Below the pieces are notes generated by a model, which saw only the letters and a list, made by a program, of their open reading frames with translations, had not been told where the DNA came from and searched no databases. A stretch of DNA of 64,000 nucleotides, from contig CBFGWV010000003.1 in assembly GCA_965652545.1 (NCBI GenBank), forward strand, positions 1 to 64,000. Reading direction: 5' to 3'. Below are positions 24,854-34,019 of the stretch, piece after piece. Each line of letters starts with the position of its first letter. The first letter of the stretch is position 1. Position numbers and translations under genes: made by a program. The stretch is from CBFGWV01 sp965652545. GTDB lineage: Bacteria > Pseudomonadota > Gammaproteobacteria > Competibacterales > Competibacteraceae.

Positions 24854-25737
24854 TCGACAACAACCGCCTGGCAGCCTACCGGGCTCGAGTGGAGAACGCG
24901 CTGGAGCAGATCCTGCCGCCAGTGGAGATCACCCCATCGCGCCTGCACGAGGCCATGCGGTACAGCGTACTGGGCGGTGGCAAACGCCTGCGACCGACGC
25001 TGGTGTATGCCGCGGGCACCGCACTGGCGGCTCGGGACGACGCGCTCGATGCCTGCGCCTGCGCTGTGGAGCTCATTCACGTCTATTCGCTGGTACATGA
25101 CGATCTGCCGGCCATGGACGACGATGACTTGCGCCGCGGCAAACCCACCTGCCACAAGGCGTTCGACGAGGCGACGGCCGTGCTGGTCGGCGATGCGCTG
25201 CAATCGCTGGCTTTTCAGATACTGACCGTCAACCATGTCGGGCTGTCCCCGGCGAACCAAGTCAAGGCGGTGGCCACGCTGGCCCAGGCTGCCGGTTCAC
25301 GGGGCATGGCCGGAGGGCAGGCGCTGGATCTCGCAGCCGTCGGACGTCAGCTCGATCTGGCCGAGCTGGAAAACATGCATATCCACAAGACCGGTGCGCT
25401 GATCCGGGCCAGCGTACTGCTCGGCGCCTTGTGCGCCCCCGAGGCCGACCCGGCGAAGGTCGATGCCTTGGACAGCTATGCCAAATGCATCGGACTGGCC
25501 TTTCAGATTCAGGACGACATCCTCGATGTGGTCGGCGCCACCGACACATTGGGCAAAACACAGGGCGCCGACGCCGCCCGCGGCAAACCGACGTACCCCA
25601 GCCTGCTCGGTCTCGAGGGTGCGCGCGAGCATGCCCAAGACCTGTTGGCCCGCGCCGACGCGGCCCTGGCGCCGCTGGGGGAGGATGGCGAGTTCCTGCG
25701 AAACCTTGCCGGGTATATCGTCCAACGTGCTCACTGA
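24850..25737 (+). CDS. ispA: Farnesyl diphosphate synthase
   Basis: A 295-residue short-chain prenyltransferase condensing IPP with DMAPP and GPP to give FPP for undecaprenyl phosphate, quinones and hopanoids. Seen: GGGKRLRPTLVYAAG; the first Asp-rich motif VHDDLPAMDDDDLRRG (the extended bacterial type-II form); GGQALDLAA; and the second Asp-rich motif FQIQDDILDV with KTQGADAARGKPTYPSLLG. E. coli IspA is 299 residues. Its start overlaps the xseB stop (ATGA), and dxs begins 73 bp downstream. Confidence 0.96.
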   Translation: MIDNNRLAAYRARVENALEQILPPVEITPSRLHEAMRYSVLGGGKRLRPTLVYAAGTALAARDDALDACACAVELIHVYSLVHDDLPAMDDDDLRRGKPTCHKAFDEATAVLVGDALQSLAFQILTVNHVGLSPANQVKAVATLAQAAGSRGMAGGQALDLAAVGRQLDLAELENMHIHKTGALIRASVLLGALCAPEADPAKVDALDSYAKCIGLAFQIQDDILDVVGATDTLGKTQGADAARGKPTYPSLLGLEGAREHAQDLLARADAALAPLGEDGEFLRNLAGYIVQRAH

Positions 25738-25810
25738 GCGATATCGCCGGTTGCCAGCACTCACACCCGGCCCGGATAATCGCACGCTCTTACGGCGGCG
25801 CCGTGGACCG

Positions 25811-27712
25811 ATGAACACACAGATCTATCCCCTGCTTGACAGCGTGAACTCCCCGACCGACCTACGGCGACTGCCCGAAGGGCGGCTGCCTGCGTTGGCG
25901 GAGGAGCTGCGCGACTGCCTGATCCACACCGTGGCCAAGACAGGCGGTCATTTCGCCGCGGGCCTGGGCACCATCGAACTCACGGTGGCCTTGCACTATG
26001 TGTTCAACACACCGGAGGACCGGCTGGTGTGGGACGTCGGCCACCAGACCTACCCGCACAAGATGCTCACAGGCCGCCGCGACCGCTTGCACACCATTCG
26101 TCGCCTGGGCGGGCTTGCGCCTTTCCCCAAGCGCGAAGAGAGCGAATACGACACCTTCGGCGTCGGTCACTCGAGCACCTCGATCAGCGCTGCACTGGGC
26201 ATGGCCATCGCCGCCCAGCATGCCGGCACGGGGCGACGCGCCATAGCCATCATCGGCGATGGAGCCATGACCGCCGGCATGGCCTTCGAGGCACTCAACA
26301 ATGCCGGCGATCTGAAAGCCAACCTGTTGGTGATTCTCAACGACAACGAGATGTCGATCTCGCCCAATGTCGGCGCCTTGTCCAATTACCTCACCCGTGT
26401 CATGTCCGGCCGTCTGGCGTCCACGGTGCGCGAAGGCGGCAAGCGGGTGCTCGCGCACATGCCCCCGCCGATGTGGGACCTGGCACGCAAGGCTGAGGAA
26501 CACGTCAAGGGCATGGTGGCACCCGGGACACTGTTCGAGGAAATGGGCTTCAACTATTACGGGCCTATCGACGGGCACGACATCCCTACCCTGGTGGACA
26601 CGCTGCGCAATCTCAAGACCCAGACCGGGCCCAGGCTGTTGCATGTCATCACCCGCAAGGGCAAGGGCTACAAGCTTGCCGAGGCCGCCCCGGTCACCTA
26701 TCACGGCGTGGGTGTGTTCGATCCGGCCCAGGGCCTGCCCGCCAGCAAGAGCGGTGGCAGCCCCAGCTACACCGAGGTGTTCGGCAACTGGCTGTGCGAC
26801 ATGGCCAAAGCCGATGAGCGCCTGATGGGCATCACCCCGGCCATGCGCGAAGGCTCCGGATTGGTAACCTTTTCAGAGCGCTACCCAGATCGTTACTTCG
26901 ATGTTGCGATCGCCGAGCAGCATGCGGTTACGCTGGCCGCCGGCATGGCCTGCGACGGGCTCAAACCGGTCGTGGCGATCTACTCGACCTTTCTGCAACG
27001 CGCCTACGACCAGCTCATCCACGATGTGGCCGTGCAGAACCTGCCGGTGCTGTTCGCTATCGACCGGGCTGGCCTGGTCGGCCCGGACGGGCCCACCCAC
27101 GCCGGCAGCTTCGACTTGAGCTACCTGCGTTGTATCCCCAACATGGTGATCATGGCGCCGGCGGATGAAAACGAATGCCGGCGAATGCTCACCACCGGCT
27201 TCCGCCTCGACCAGCCCGCGGCCGTGCGCTACCCCCGCGGCAAGGGCCCCGGCGTTGCAGTGGACACCGAGTTGACGACGATCCCGGTCGGACAGGCAGA
27301 GGTGCGTCGCCGCGGGAACAGCGTCGCCCTGCTGGCCTTCGGCACCATGGTGCCCATTGCGGAAGCCGTCGCACCGGCACTGGATGCCACCGTGGTGAAC
27401 ATGCGTTTCATAAAGCCCCTGGATACTGCCAGCGTGCTCGATGCCGCAGCGAATCACCCGGCGCTGGTCACATTGGAGGAAAACGCGGTGGCCGGCGGCG
27501 CCGGCAGCGCGGTCAACGATGCCCTGGCCGAAGCCGGCGTGCGGGTGCCGATGCTCAATATCGGCCTCCCCGATCGCTTCATCGATCAGGGTGAACGTGG
27601 TGAGTTACTGCGGGAGGCAGGGCTGGATGCGGAGGCCATCGAGGCACGTATTCGCCGCTTTCTGTCGTCGCTGACGGAGGCATCCGCGCAAGCGGACACT
27701 ATTTCTGATTAA
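25811..27712 (+). CDS. dxs: 1-deoxy-D-xylulose-5-phosphate synthase
   Basis: A 633-residue thiamine-diphosphate enzyme that condenses pyruvate with glyceraldehyde 3-phosphate, the first step of the MEP isoprenoid pathway. Seen: VWDVGHQTYPHKMLTGR; the TPP motif IGDGAMTAGMAFEALNNAG with NDNEMSISPNVG; the catalytic Glu in AIAEQHAVTLAAGMA; IDRAGLVGPDGPTHAG; and a C-terminal transketolase domain. The ATG at 25811 gives the usual N-terminus (YPLLDSVNSPTDLRRL); the open frame upstream overlaps ispA and was rejected. It supplies the substrates used by IspA. Confidence 0.97.
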   Translation: MNTQIYPLLDSVNSPTDLRRLPEGRLPALAEELRDCLIHTVAKTGGHFAAGLGTIELTVALHYVFNTPEDRLVWDVGHQTYPHKMLTGRRDRLHTIRRLGGLAPFPKREESEYDTFGVGHSSTSISAALGMAIAAQHAGTGRRAIAIIGDGAMTAGMAFEALNNAGDLKANLLVILNDNEMSISPNVGALSNYLTRVMSGRLASTVREGGKRVLAHMPPPMWDLARKAEEHVKGMVAPGTLFEEMGFNYYGPIDGHDIPTLVDTLRNLKTQTGPRLLHVITRKGKGYKLAEAAPVTYHGVGVFDPAQGLPASKSGGSPSYTEVFGNWLCDMAKADERLMGITPAMREGSGLVTFSERYPDRYFDVAIAEQHAVTLAAGMACDGLKPVVAIYSTFLQRAYDQLIHDVAVQNLPVLFAIDRAGLVGPDGPTHAGSFDLSYLRCIPNMVIMAPADENECRRMLTTGFRLDQPAAVRYPRGKGPGVAVDTELTTIPVGQAEVRRRGNSVALLAFGTMVPIAEAVAPALDATVVNMRFIKPLDTASVLDAAANHPALVTLEENAVAGGAGSAVNDALAEAGVRVPMLNIGLPDRFIDQGERGELLREAGLDAEAIEARIRRFLSSLTEASAQADTISD

Positions 27713-27838
27713 ATTACTCGGGATTTTCACCTCCAGGTGTGGCATGGCGCCACCGCAATGGGCGGGCGGATGAACCATCGGCGGCGTGTCGATTCGACGA
27801 CAACGCAACCGCGGGCAACCACGGCAGGAACGACGTTG

Positions 27839-28666
27839 ATGAATGAATACGGTCACGCGGCGGCGGCTACGACCACCGCCTCGATCATCCCCGATGTGCA
27901 GTCCAGCGCCGATACCCGGCGGATTGCCATCAATCGGGTGGGCGTGAAGGACTTGCGCCACCCCGTGCGGGTACGCGATCGCAGTGGAGAGAGCCAGTCC
28001 ACGGTGGCGATGTTCAATATGTACGTGAATCTGCCGCACACCACCAAGGGCACGCACATGTCGCGCTTCGTGGAGATTCTCAATCAGCGCGATCACGAGC
28101 TCTCGGTGCCGGTCTTTGCGCAGCTGCTGGCCGAAATGGCTGCGCGGCTGGAAGCCGACCACGGACGCATCGAAGTGAGGTTCCCATTTTTCGTAGACAA
28201 GGCCGCACCGATCTCCGGCGTGCACAGCCTCATGGACTACGAGGTGAAGCTGGTCGGTGAGATCACGGACGGCCAGCCGCGGATCTTCACCCAGGTGCTG
28301 GTGCCGGTGACCAGTCTGTGCCCATGCTCGAAGCAGATCTCGCGTTACGGGGCGCACAACCAGCGCTCACACGTGACGGTGACGGTGCGCAGCAGCGAAC
28401 CGGTATGGGTACAGGATCTCATCGACTTAGTGGAGAGCGAGGCCTCGTGCGAGGTCTACGGCCTGCTCAAGCGGCCGGACGAGAAATACGTCACCGAGCG
28501 TGCCTACGAGAACCCCAAGTTCGTCGAGGACATGGTGCGCGACGTCGCCGCGCGGCTCAATGCCGATGACCGGGTGATGGAATACACGGTGGAGTCGGAG
28601 AATTTCGAGTCCATCCACAACCACTCGGCATACGCGATGATCCAGCACTGCAAGGACGAGGGCTGA
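27839..28666 (+). CDS. folE2: GTP cyclohydrolase FolE2 (zinc-independent type)
   Basis: A 275-residue type IB GTP cyclohydrolase I, giving 7,8-dihydroneopterin triphosphate for folate and preQ0. Seen: MSRFVEILNQR; the metal/catalytic region VTSLCPCSKQISRYGAHNQR (active-site Cys followed by the conserved His); EVYGLLKRPDEKYVTERAYENP; and the C-terminal NFESIHNHSAYA. ATG at 27839 follows AGGAACGACG and gives a normal length. In many bacteria folE2 backs up the zinc enzyme FolE and is Zur-controlled; I see no convincing Zur box here. Preq0 supply would link it to tgt. Confidence 0.95.
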   Translation: MNEYGHAAAATTTASIIPDVQSSADTRRIAINRVGVKDLRHPVRVRDRSGESQSTVAMFNMYVNLPHTTKGTHMSRFVEILNQRDHELSVPVFAQLLAEMAARLEADHGRIEVRFPFFVDKAAPISGVHSLMDYEVKLVGEITDGQPRIFTQVLVPVTSLCPCSKQISRYGAHNQRSHVTVTVRSSEPVWVQDLIDLVESEASCEVYGLLKRPDEKYVTERAYENPKFVEDMVRDVAARLNADDRVMEYTVESENFESIHNHSAYAMIQHCKDEG

Positions 28667-28767
28667 GGCCAAGCGGTCCCCCGCCGTATTCGGTGCAGGC
28701 CACCGCCTTTCGGGGCGGGCAGGTCTCGGATCATGGCCCGAGGATGACAACTGGCGCGAGGGGCTAC

Positions 28768-29382
28768 CTACCGCTCCTCCAGCGGCCCGATATGCAAGGC
28801 GAGGTTCACCAGCATCGCGGCCGTCGCACCCCATATGAAGTGGTCCTGGTACGGGAGCACGAAGAACTCCCGCTCCTGGTCGCCGATCCGGCGACGGTGG
28901 CGCTGGTGGTTACTGGCATCCAGCACGAAGGCCAAGGGGACTTCGAACACCTCCGCGACCTCGAACGGGTCGGCCTGGGGCTCGAATGGGCCGGTCAGCA
29001 CGCCAACGACCGGGGTGACCAGAAAGCCGGTCACGGTGCGATAGTCCGGAAGAATGCCCAGGATATCCACCAAAGACGGCGGCAGGCCGATCTCCTCCTC
29101 TGCTTCACGCAAGGCCGTAGCCACGGCATCGGCGTCACCCGGTTCGCTGCGCCCGCCCGGGAAGCTGACCTGGCCGGGGTGATGCGCCAGCTGTTCGCTG
29201 CGACGGGTCAGGATGATGTGCGGCTCACTAGCCCTGGCCACCAGAGGCACCAGAACGGCGGCGGGCCTCAGGGATTGATCGAGCGGCGGGTATACACCGG
29301 CCACCGAGTGATCGCTGCCGTGAATCGCCTGGAGACCCGCACGCAGACGCTGTCTCAGCCGCTCAAGCAGCTCTGGCGCCAT
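28768..29382 (-). CDS. nudL: Nudix CoA pyrophosphatase
   Basis: A 204-residue Nudix hydrolase of the UPF0035/NudL group, expected to split CoA and its derivatives into phosphopantetheine and 3',5'-ADP. Seen: the UPF0035 signature ILTRRSEQLAHHPGQVSFPGG leading directly into the Nudix box GGRSEPGDADAVATALREAE with EEIGL (G-x5-E-x7-RE-x2-EE-x-G), and YRTVTGFLVTPVVG. ATG at 29382 starts the family-like sequence; the longer frame is a tatD shadow. It overlaps the tatD end by 20 bp and is convergent with folE2. Confidence 0.93.
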   Translation of the reverse strand: MAPELLERLRQRLRAGLQAIHGSDHSVAGVYPPLDQSLRPAAVLVPLVARASEPHIILTRRSEQLAHHPGQVSFPGGRSEPGDADAVATALREAEEEIGLPPSLVDILGILPDYRTVTGFLVTPVVGVLTGPFEPQADPFEVAEVFEVPLAFVLDASNHQRHRRRIGDQEREFFVLPYQDHFIWGATAAMLVNLALHIGPLEER

Positions 29383-30148
29383 AACCGAACAGGCGCGCGT
29401 AGTTGGCGGTGGTGGTCGCGGCAAGGTCTTCCAGCGTCTGGCCGCGCAGGTCGGCGACGAACTGGGCCACATGACGCACCCAAGCCGGCTGGTTGGGTTT
29501 GCCGCGGTGCGGCATCGGCGCAAGATACGGCGAGTCGGTCTCGACAAGCAGCCGCTCGGCAGGCACCCGCTTGGCCACCGCCTGCAGGCTGGCTGCGTTC
29601 TTGAAGGTGACGATGCCGGAGAAGGAAATATAGAAGTTCAGGTCCATGGCACGCGCCGCCATGTCCCAATCTTCGGTAAAACAATGCAAGACGCCGCCGA
29701 CCTCGGCCGCGCCTTCCTCGCGCAGGATGGCGAGTGTGTCCTCACGCGCATCGCGCGTATGGACGATCAGAGGCTTGCCGGACTCGCGGGCGGCATGCAC
29801 ATGCGTACGGAACGACGATTGCTGTTCGCGCCGGTGCTCGCCGCCGTAGTAGTAGTCCAGGCCTGTCTCGCCAATGGCGACGACGCCCGGCTCTCGCGCA
29901 CGGGCAATCAGCTCGGCGGCAGCCGGCTCACCCTTGGGGCTTTCGGATGGATGCACGCCCACCGATACCGACACTTGCGGAAACGGCGCCACAAGCTCGC
30001 ACATCGCCGGCCAGTGGGCCAGGTCGATCGCCACACAAAGGAAATGATCGACGCCGGCATCGGCCGCAGACGCCAGGGCGCCGGCGAGCCCGTCATCGAA
30101 GCGGGACAGGTCGAGTCGATCGAGATGGCAATGGGAATCTACGAGCAT
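29363..30148 (-). CDS. tatD: TatD family metal-dependent hydrolase
   Basis: A 261-residue TIM-barrel metal-dependent nuclease/hydrolase, closest to E. coli YcfH by context (next to holB, tmk and pabC). Seen: the metal ligands DSHCHLDRLDL at the start, IGETGLDYYYGGEHRREQQ, LIVHTRDAREDTL, GVLHCFTEDWDMA and LLVETDSPYLAPMPHRGKP. ATG at 30148 begins LVDSHCH; the frame upstream runs into pilZ and is a shadow. The cellular substrate is uncertain; DNA-repair exonuclease activity is reported for the family. Confidence 0.95.
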   Translation of the reverse strand: MLVDSHCHLDRLDLSRFDDGLAGALASAADAGVDHFLCVAIDLAHWPAMCELVAPFPQVSVSVGVHPSESPKGEPAAAELIARAREPGVVAIGETGLDYYYGGEHRREQQSSFRTHVHAARESGKPLIVHTRDAREDTLAILREEGAAEVGGVLHCFTEDWDMAARAMDLNFYISFSGIVTFKNAASLQAVAKRVPAERLLVETDSPYLAPMPHRGKPNQPAWVRHVAQFVADLRGQTLEDLAATTTANYARLFGYGARAA

Positions 30149-30213
30149 GGAACCGCACAGGTAATGGGATGGCGCCGGAACAGACCGCGACGACGGTGAC
30201 CGGTTCCTCCAGG

Positions 30214-30558
30214 CTACATGGTGTTGGTGGGCCGATCGGAGTTCAGGCCACCGGCAAGGTAGGTCTCGATCTTCTTCTGGACCATCGCACCTTCGTTGCC
30301 GCCGAACTGGATGCCGATACCTTGCGGCCGCCCGCCCAACGAGCCCTTGGGGGTGATCCAGACGACCTTGCCGGTGACCGGGAAGCGCTCGGGCTCCTCC
30401 ATCAGCGACAACAACAGGAAGACTTCGTCCCCCAATTCGAAGGCCTTGTCCGTGGGGATGAAAATACCGCCGTTCTTCAGAAACGGCATGTATGAGGCAT
30501 ACAACGTGCTCTTGTCGCGTATGGCCAGCGACATCACGCCTTGTTTGGGTGCAGCCAT
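30214..30558 (-). CDS. PilZ domain protein
   Basis: A 114-residue single PilZ domain, similar to the PilZ of type IV pilus assembly in Pseudomonas and Xanthomonas. Seen: LAIRDKSTLYASYMPFLKNG; GGIFIPTDKAFELGDEVFLL; and VTGKVVWITPKG with GIGIQFGG. The N-terminal RxxxR cyclic-di-GMP motif is not evident, as in the founding PilZ protein, so it may act by protein contact instead. It lies 2 bp downstream of holB, the usual position. Confidence 0.9.
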   Translation of the reverse strand: MAAPKQGVMSLAIRDKSTLYASYMPFLKNGGIFIPTDKAFELGDEVFLLLSLMEEPERFPVTGKVVWITPKGSLGGRPQGIGIQFGGNEGAMVQKKIETYLAGGLNSDRPTNTM

Positions 30559-30560
30559 TG

Positions 30561-31547
30561 CTACCCTCGCCTATTGTCCATGACTTGCGCATCCGTCAGC
30601 GCCGCCAGCAATCCGTCCAGAGCCTGTACCGGCTTGACCTGTCCGGCAGCAGCCTCGACCCGCAACCGTATCGCCTCATCATACAATGCAAGCCACGCGC
30701 CTGCCGAGCGCCGGGCCAGCATTCGCGCCAGCTCGGCGGGAACACCATCGCCGCCGGCCACCCGCATGCGGGTCAATGCACCGAGCACCCGCACCAGCTC
30801 ATCCAGCCTGTCGGGGTGGGCCGCCAGCGCATCGGCCAGGGTGAAGGCATCGCCTCTGCCGCGCAAGAGCTCGAGAACCTGCGGGCGCACCGACTCCACC
30901 GGCTCGCGCTCCTGGGCCGCCATGGACAACCAGCGGGCCGCATCCAGCGGCCGACCGGGGAAGCGGGTCATGGCGGCACTCACGACCTCACTGCCGTGGC
31001 CCTGCCCGGCCAACCAATCGGCAGCCTCTTCGACCGTCGGCGCACCCAGGCGCCATAGCTGACAGCGGCTGCGAATCGTTACCGGCAGACGCCCGGGCGT
31101 CGGTGTGGTAAGTACCCAGATCACGCCCGCGGGAGGTTCTTCCAGGATCTTCAATGCCGCGTTGGCGGCGTTGGACGTCAGGCGCTCGGCGCTCTCCATG
31201 AGCACGACCTTGTGCGGCGCAAGCTGACGGGTCTGTACGACGAAGCCGTTGAGGTCGCGAACGAGGTCGATCCCGAGGCTGCGGCCACCCTCCTGGGGCG
31301 AGGCCTCGCGCGTATCGGGGTGATTGCCTGCGGCGTGCAAATGGCATCCACGACATTGGCCGCAGGCGCCGTCTGGGTTCTGCGCCACCTCGCACAACAA
31401 AGCCGCTGTCAGGGCGCGCGCCAACTCGCTGAGGCCGGCACCGACAGGGCCGGCCAGAAGCAGGGCCTGGGCCACTCGCCCGGAGCGCCGCGCCGCCATC
31501 AGTTTGGCCCAAGTCGGCGCAAGCCATGGGAGCGCGGTCGGGTGCAT
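30561..31547 (-). CDS. holB: DNA polymerase III subunit delta prime
   Basis: A 328-residue clamp-loader subunit. Seen: N-terminal W-LAPTWAKLMAARRSGRVAQ; a degenerate P-loop (LLAGPVGAGLSELARAL, lacking the Lys), expected because delta prime does not hydrolyse ATP; a zinc module with CEV, CGQCRGCHLHAAGNHPD; the sensor region VVLMESAERLTSNAANALK-like (NAANAALKILEEPPAG); and C-terminal helices. It lies 2 bp downstream of tmk, as in E. coli. The DnaX partners are elsewhere. Confidence 0.94.
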   Translation of the reverse strand: MHPTALPWLAPTWAKLMAARRSGRVAQALLLAGPVGAGLSELARALTAALLCEVAQNPDGACGQCRGCHLHAAGNHPDTREASPQEGGRSLGIDLVRDLNGFVVQTRQLAPHKVVLMESAERLTSNAANAALKILEEPPAGVIWVLTTPTPGRLPVTIRSRCQLWRLGAPTVEEAADWLAGQGHGSEVVSAAMTRFPGRPLDAARWLSMAAQEREPVESVRPQVLELLRGRGDAFTLADALAAHPDRLDELVRVLGALTRMRVAGGDGVPAELARMLARRSAGAWLALYDEAIRLRVEAAAGQVKPVQALDGLLAALTDAQVMDNRRG

Positions 31548-31549
31548 GC

Positions 31550-32167
31550 CTAGAGACCTACGATCATGGCAAGTTCGTGACGGACGTCATCGTGCACCTC
31601 GTCCATGGCCTTGGCGGCATCGATGCGGCGGATACGGACGGGCTCCGCGACGGCCCGCTCGGCGTAGGCCCGGCGTACGCGTTCGAAAAAGGCCACGGTT
31701 TCGCGCTCGAAGCGATCCGCCGGCCCGCGGCGTCCAGCCCGCACCAGGCCCTCGGTCACCGGCACATCGAACCACAACGTAAGGTCCGGGCGCAGATCCT
31801 GCTGCACCCAGGTTTCCAGCGCGGCGAGCCGCGCCAGGGATACGCCGCGGCCTCCGCCCTGATAGGCGAAGGTGGCATCGGTGAAACGGTCGCTCAATAC
31901 CCAGTCGCCGCGAGCCAGCGCAGGGCGTATGACCTGGTGCAGGTGCTCGGCGCGGGCGGCGAACATCAGCAACACCTCACAGTCTTCGCCCATATCGCGG
32001 CTGAGCAGCAGCGTACGCAGTTCCTCGCCCAGCGCCGTACCGCCCGGCTCCCGTGTGACCACGACAGTGTGACCCGCGGCGACCAGACAGTGCCGTGCCA
32101 CCTCCAGCGCGCTGGTCTTGCCGGCGCCCTCGGTGCCTTCGAAGGTGATGAAGCGTCCGCGGCTCAT
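31550..32167 (-). CDS. tmk: Thymidylate kinase
   Basis: A 205-residue kinase converting dTMP to dTDP. Seen: the P-loop FEGTEGAGKTSALEVARH; the catalytic REPGGTALGEELR; LLMFAARAEHLHQVIRPAL; the DRF motif VLSDRFTDATFAYQGGGRG; and the LID region AGRRGPADRFERE. The start ATG overlaps the mltG stop (ATGA). The order mltG-tmk-holB is conserved across gammaproteobacteria. Confidence 0.96.
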   Translation of the reverse strand: MSRGRFITFEGTEGAGKTSALEVARHCLVAAGHTVVVTREPGGTALGEELRTLLLSRDMGEDCEVLLMFAARAEHLHQVIRPALARGDWVLSDRFTDATFAYQGGGRGVSLARLAALETWVQQDLRPDLTLWFDVPVTEGLVRAGRRGPADRFERETVAFFERVRRAYAERAVAEPVRIRRIDAAKAMDEVHDDVRHELAMIVGL

Positions 32168-33192
32168 TGGGCCCTGAGGTTGGCGCGGTACTGGCGCACC
32201 GCCTGATTGTGCTCGTTGAGCGTGCGGGAGAACACATGCCCGCCACTGCCATCACCGCGGGCGACAAAGTACAAGGCATCGCCCTCGGCCGGACTCACAG
32301 CGGCAGCCAGCGCCGCGGCACCGGGCAACGCGATGGGCGTGGGCGGAAGACCGTCACGGGTGTAGGTATTGAACGGGGTATCGGTATCCAGATGGGTCCG
32401 CGTAAGCGGCCCGGTGAAGTCCGGCCCCACACCGTAACGGACCGTCGGATCGGTCTGCAAGCGCATGCCCTGTTGAAGACGGCGGATGAACACGCCGGCG
32501 ACCTGATCGCGCTCCTCGGGCACCCCGGTTTCCTTCTCGATGATGGAGGCCAACACCAGAAGCTCGTCAGGGCTTTGCAATGGCAGGTTCTCGCCGCGCC
32601 GCTCCCAGGCGTCATTGAGCTTTACTGCCATGGTGTCGTAGGCGCGCTTGAGAACATCGATGTCGCGCGTGCCGGAGGTGAACACGTAGGTGTCCGGAAA
32701 GAACCGGCCCTCCGGTGCCTGCTCGGGATGGCCCAATGCCCGCATCACGGCCTGGGGATCGTCGGGTTTTATCGTGTGGCGCAGCTTGGGATGCGCCGCG
32801 ACGGCGTTGAGCATTTGACGCACCGTCCAACCCTCGACGATCGTCAGACTGTGCGTAAGAACCTTGCCGGCAACCATCGCATCGAGCAGATCGATTGGCC
32901 GCATACCCGGTGTAAGCGCGTACTCGCCGGCTTGCAGGCGGCCCGCCTCGCCGGAGAGCCGGGCATGCGCCTCCAGATACGCCGGTTGAAGGGGCGGTCG
33001 CAACAACCCCAGCGCGGTGAGATCGCGAGCCAGCGAACTGACCGAACTGCCCGGTTCGAGCACATAGCTGCCCGGCTCGGCAACCGGCAGAGGGGAACTC
33101 ATGAACGTATCGTAATCCAGCCACAGCCATGCGCCCACGGCGCTGACGCCCAGGAGCAGGACCAATACCAGCGTAGCGGCGAATTTTCGCAT
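32164..33192 (-). CDS. mltG: Endolytic murein transglycosylase MltG
   Basis: A 342-residue inner-membrane-anchored lytic transglycosylase that terminates nascent glycan strands. Seen: a TM anchor (KFAATLVLVLLLGVSAVGAW); a LysM-like region with EPGSSVSSLARDLTALGLL; and the YceG catalytic motif LLVLASIIEKETGVPEERDQ with the conserved Glu, followed by FIRRLQQGMRLQTDPTVRYG. ATG at 33192 overlaps the pabC stop (TGATG); the longer frame is a pabC shadow. E. coli MltG has 340 residues. Confidence 0.96.
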   Translation of the reverse strand: MRKFAATLVLVLLLGVSAVGAWLWLDYDTFMSSPLPVAEPGSYVLEPGSSVSSLARDLTALGLLRPPLQPAYLEAHARLSGEAGRLQAGEYALTPGMRPIDLLDAMVAGKVLTHSLTIVEGWTVRQMLNAVAAHPKLRHTIKPDDPQAVMRALGHPEQAPEGRFFPDTYVFTSGTRDIDVLKRAYDTMAVKLNDAWERRGENLPLQSPDELLVLASIIEKETGVPEERDQVAGVFIRRLQQGMRLQTDPTVRYGVGPDFTGPLTRTHLDTDTPFNTYTRDGLPPTPIALPGAAALAAAVSPAEGDALYFVARGDGSGGHVFSRTLNEHNQAVRQYRANLRAQ

Positions 33193-34013
33193 CAGACGGT
33201 CTCCAGCTCGTTCATCAGGACCGTCGTCAGCGGGCCGGGGGCACTGAAGTCGGCACCGCCCACCACCTGGCGCAGCGGCCATACGCCAATCACCGAATTG
33301 CAGACAAAGGCTTCCTCGGCGGTGTTCATGTCATCGAGCGTCAATCGCCGCTGGCCGATACTGCGGCCGGTTCGGCCGGCCCAGTCGATGATCCTCCCGC
33401 GCGTGATTCCGGCGACACCGGCACGGTCAAGCAGCGGTGTGGACAAGCGGTCGCCATGGACCAGAAACAGGTTTGTCATGGTGCCCTCGATAAGATAACC
33501 GTCAGCGTCGCACATCAACCCTTCGGCAATACCCTCATCGTCCCACTCCCCCCGCGCCAGCACATTATCCAGACGGTTGAGATGCTTCAAGCCGGCCAGA
33601 TCCGGGTTGGTGCTCACCCGTTGACTGCACACGCGCACGACGACACCCGCGCCGCGACGCTCCGATGGGTAATCGGGCCAGGCATGCAAGGCGCTGATCA
33701 ACCTTGGCGAAGCCGGTAGCGGCGGGCGATAGCCCCGTCCGCCGCTACCGCGGGTCAGCAGCAGCTTGCCTACCGCGCGCGGATAGACCGACGCCGCCTC
33801 GCACAGCGGGGCCAACGCGGGTGCCGGGTCGGGCAGGTCCATGCCGAGCCGCCGACAACCGGCACTCAGACGGGCCAGATGCAGCGGCCAGTGGGCGATG
33901 CGACCGTGACGCAGGACGAAGGTCTCGAACAAGCCGTCACCGTACGCCAGGCCACGATCATCCGCCGGCACCTCGGCCGCCGGCGATCCATCCACCCAGG
34001 TACCCAGGGCCAC
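33192..34013 (-). CDS. pabC: 4-amino-4-deoxychorismate lyase
   Basis: A 273-residue PLP enzyme of fold-type IV that releases p-aminobenzoate from aminodeoxychorismate for folate synthesis. Seen: DDRGLAYGDGLFETFVLRHG; KLLLTRGSGGRGYRPP; the PLP lysine region LKHLNRLDNVLARGEWDDEG; and the cofactor-phosphate segment LIEGTMTNLFLVHGD with GVAGITRGRIID. It starts 6 bp after the pabB stop and its own stop overlaps mltG. The pabB-pabC adjacency supports PABA over branched-chain or D-amino-acid aminotransfer. Confidence 0.94.
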   Translation of the reverse strand: MALGTWVDGSPAAEVPADDRGLAYGDGLFETFVLRHGRIAHWPLHLARLSAGCRRLGMDLPDPAPALAPLCEAASVYPRAVGKLLLTRGSGGRGYRPPLPASPRLISALHAWPDYPSERRGAGVVVRVCSQRVSTNPDLAGLKHLNRLDNVLARGEWDDEGIAEGLMCDADGYLIEGTMTNLFLVHGDRLSTPLLDRAGVAGITRGRIIDWAGRTGRSIGQRRLTLDDMNTAEEAFVCNSVIGVWPLRQVVGGADFSAPGPLTTVLMNELETV

Positions 34014-34019
34014 GCGGCC

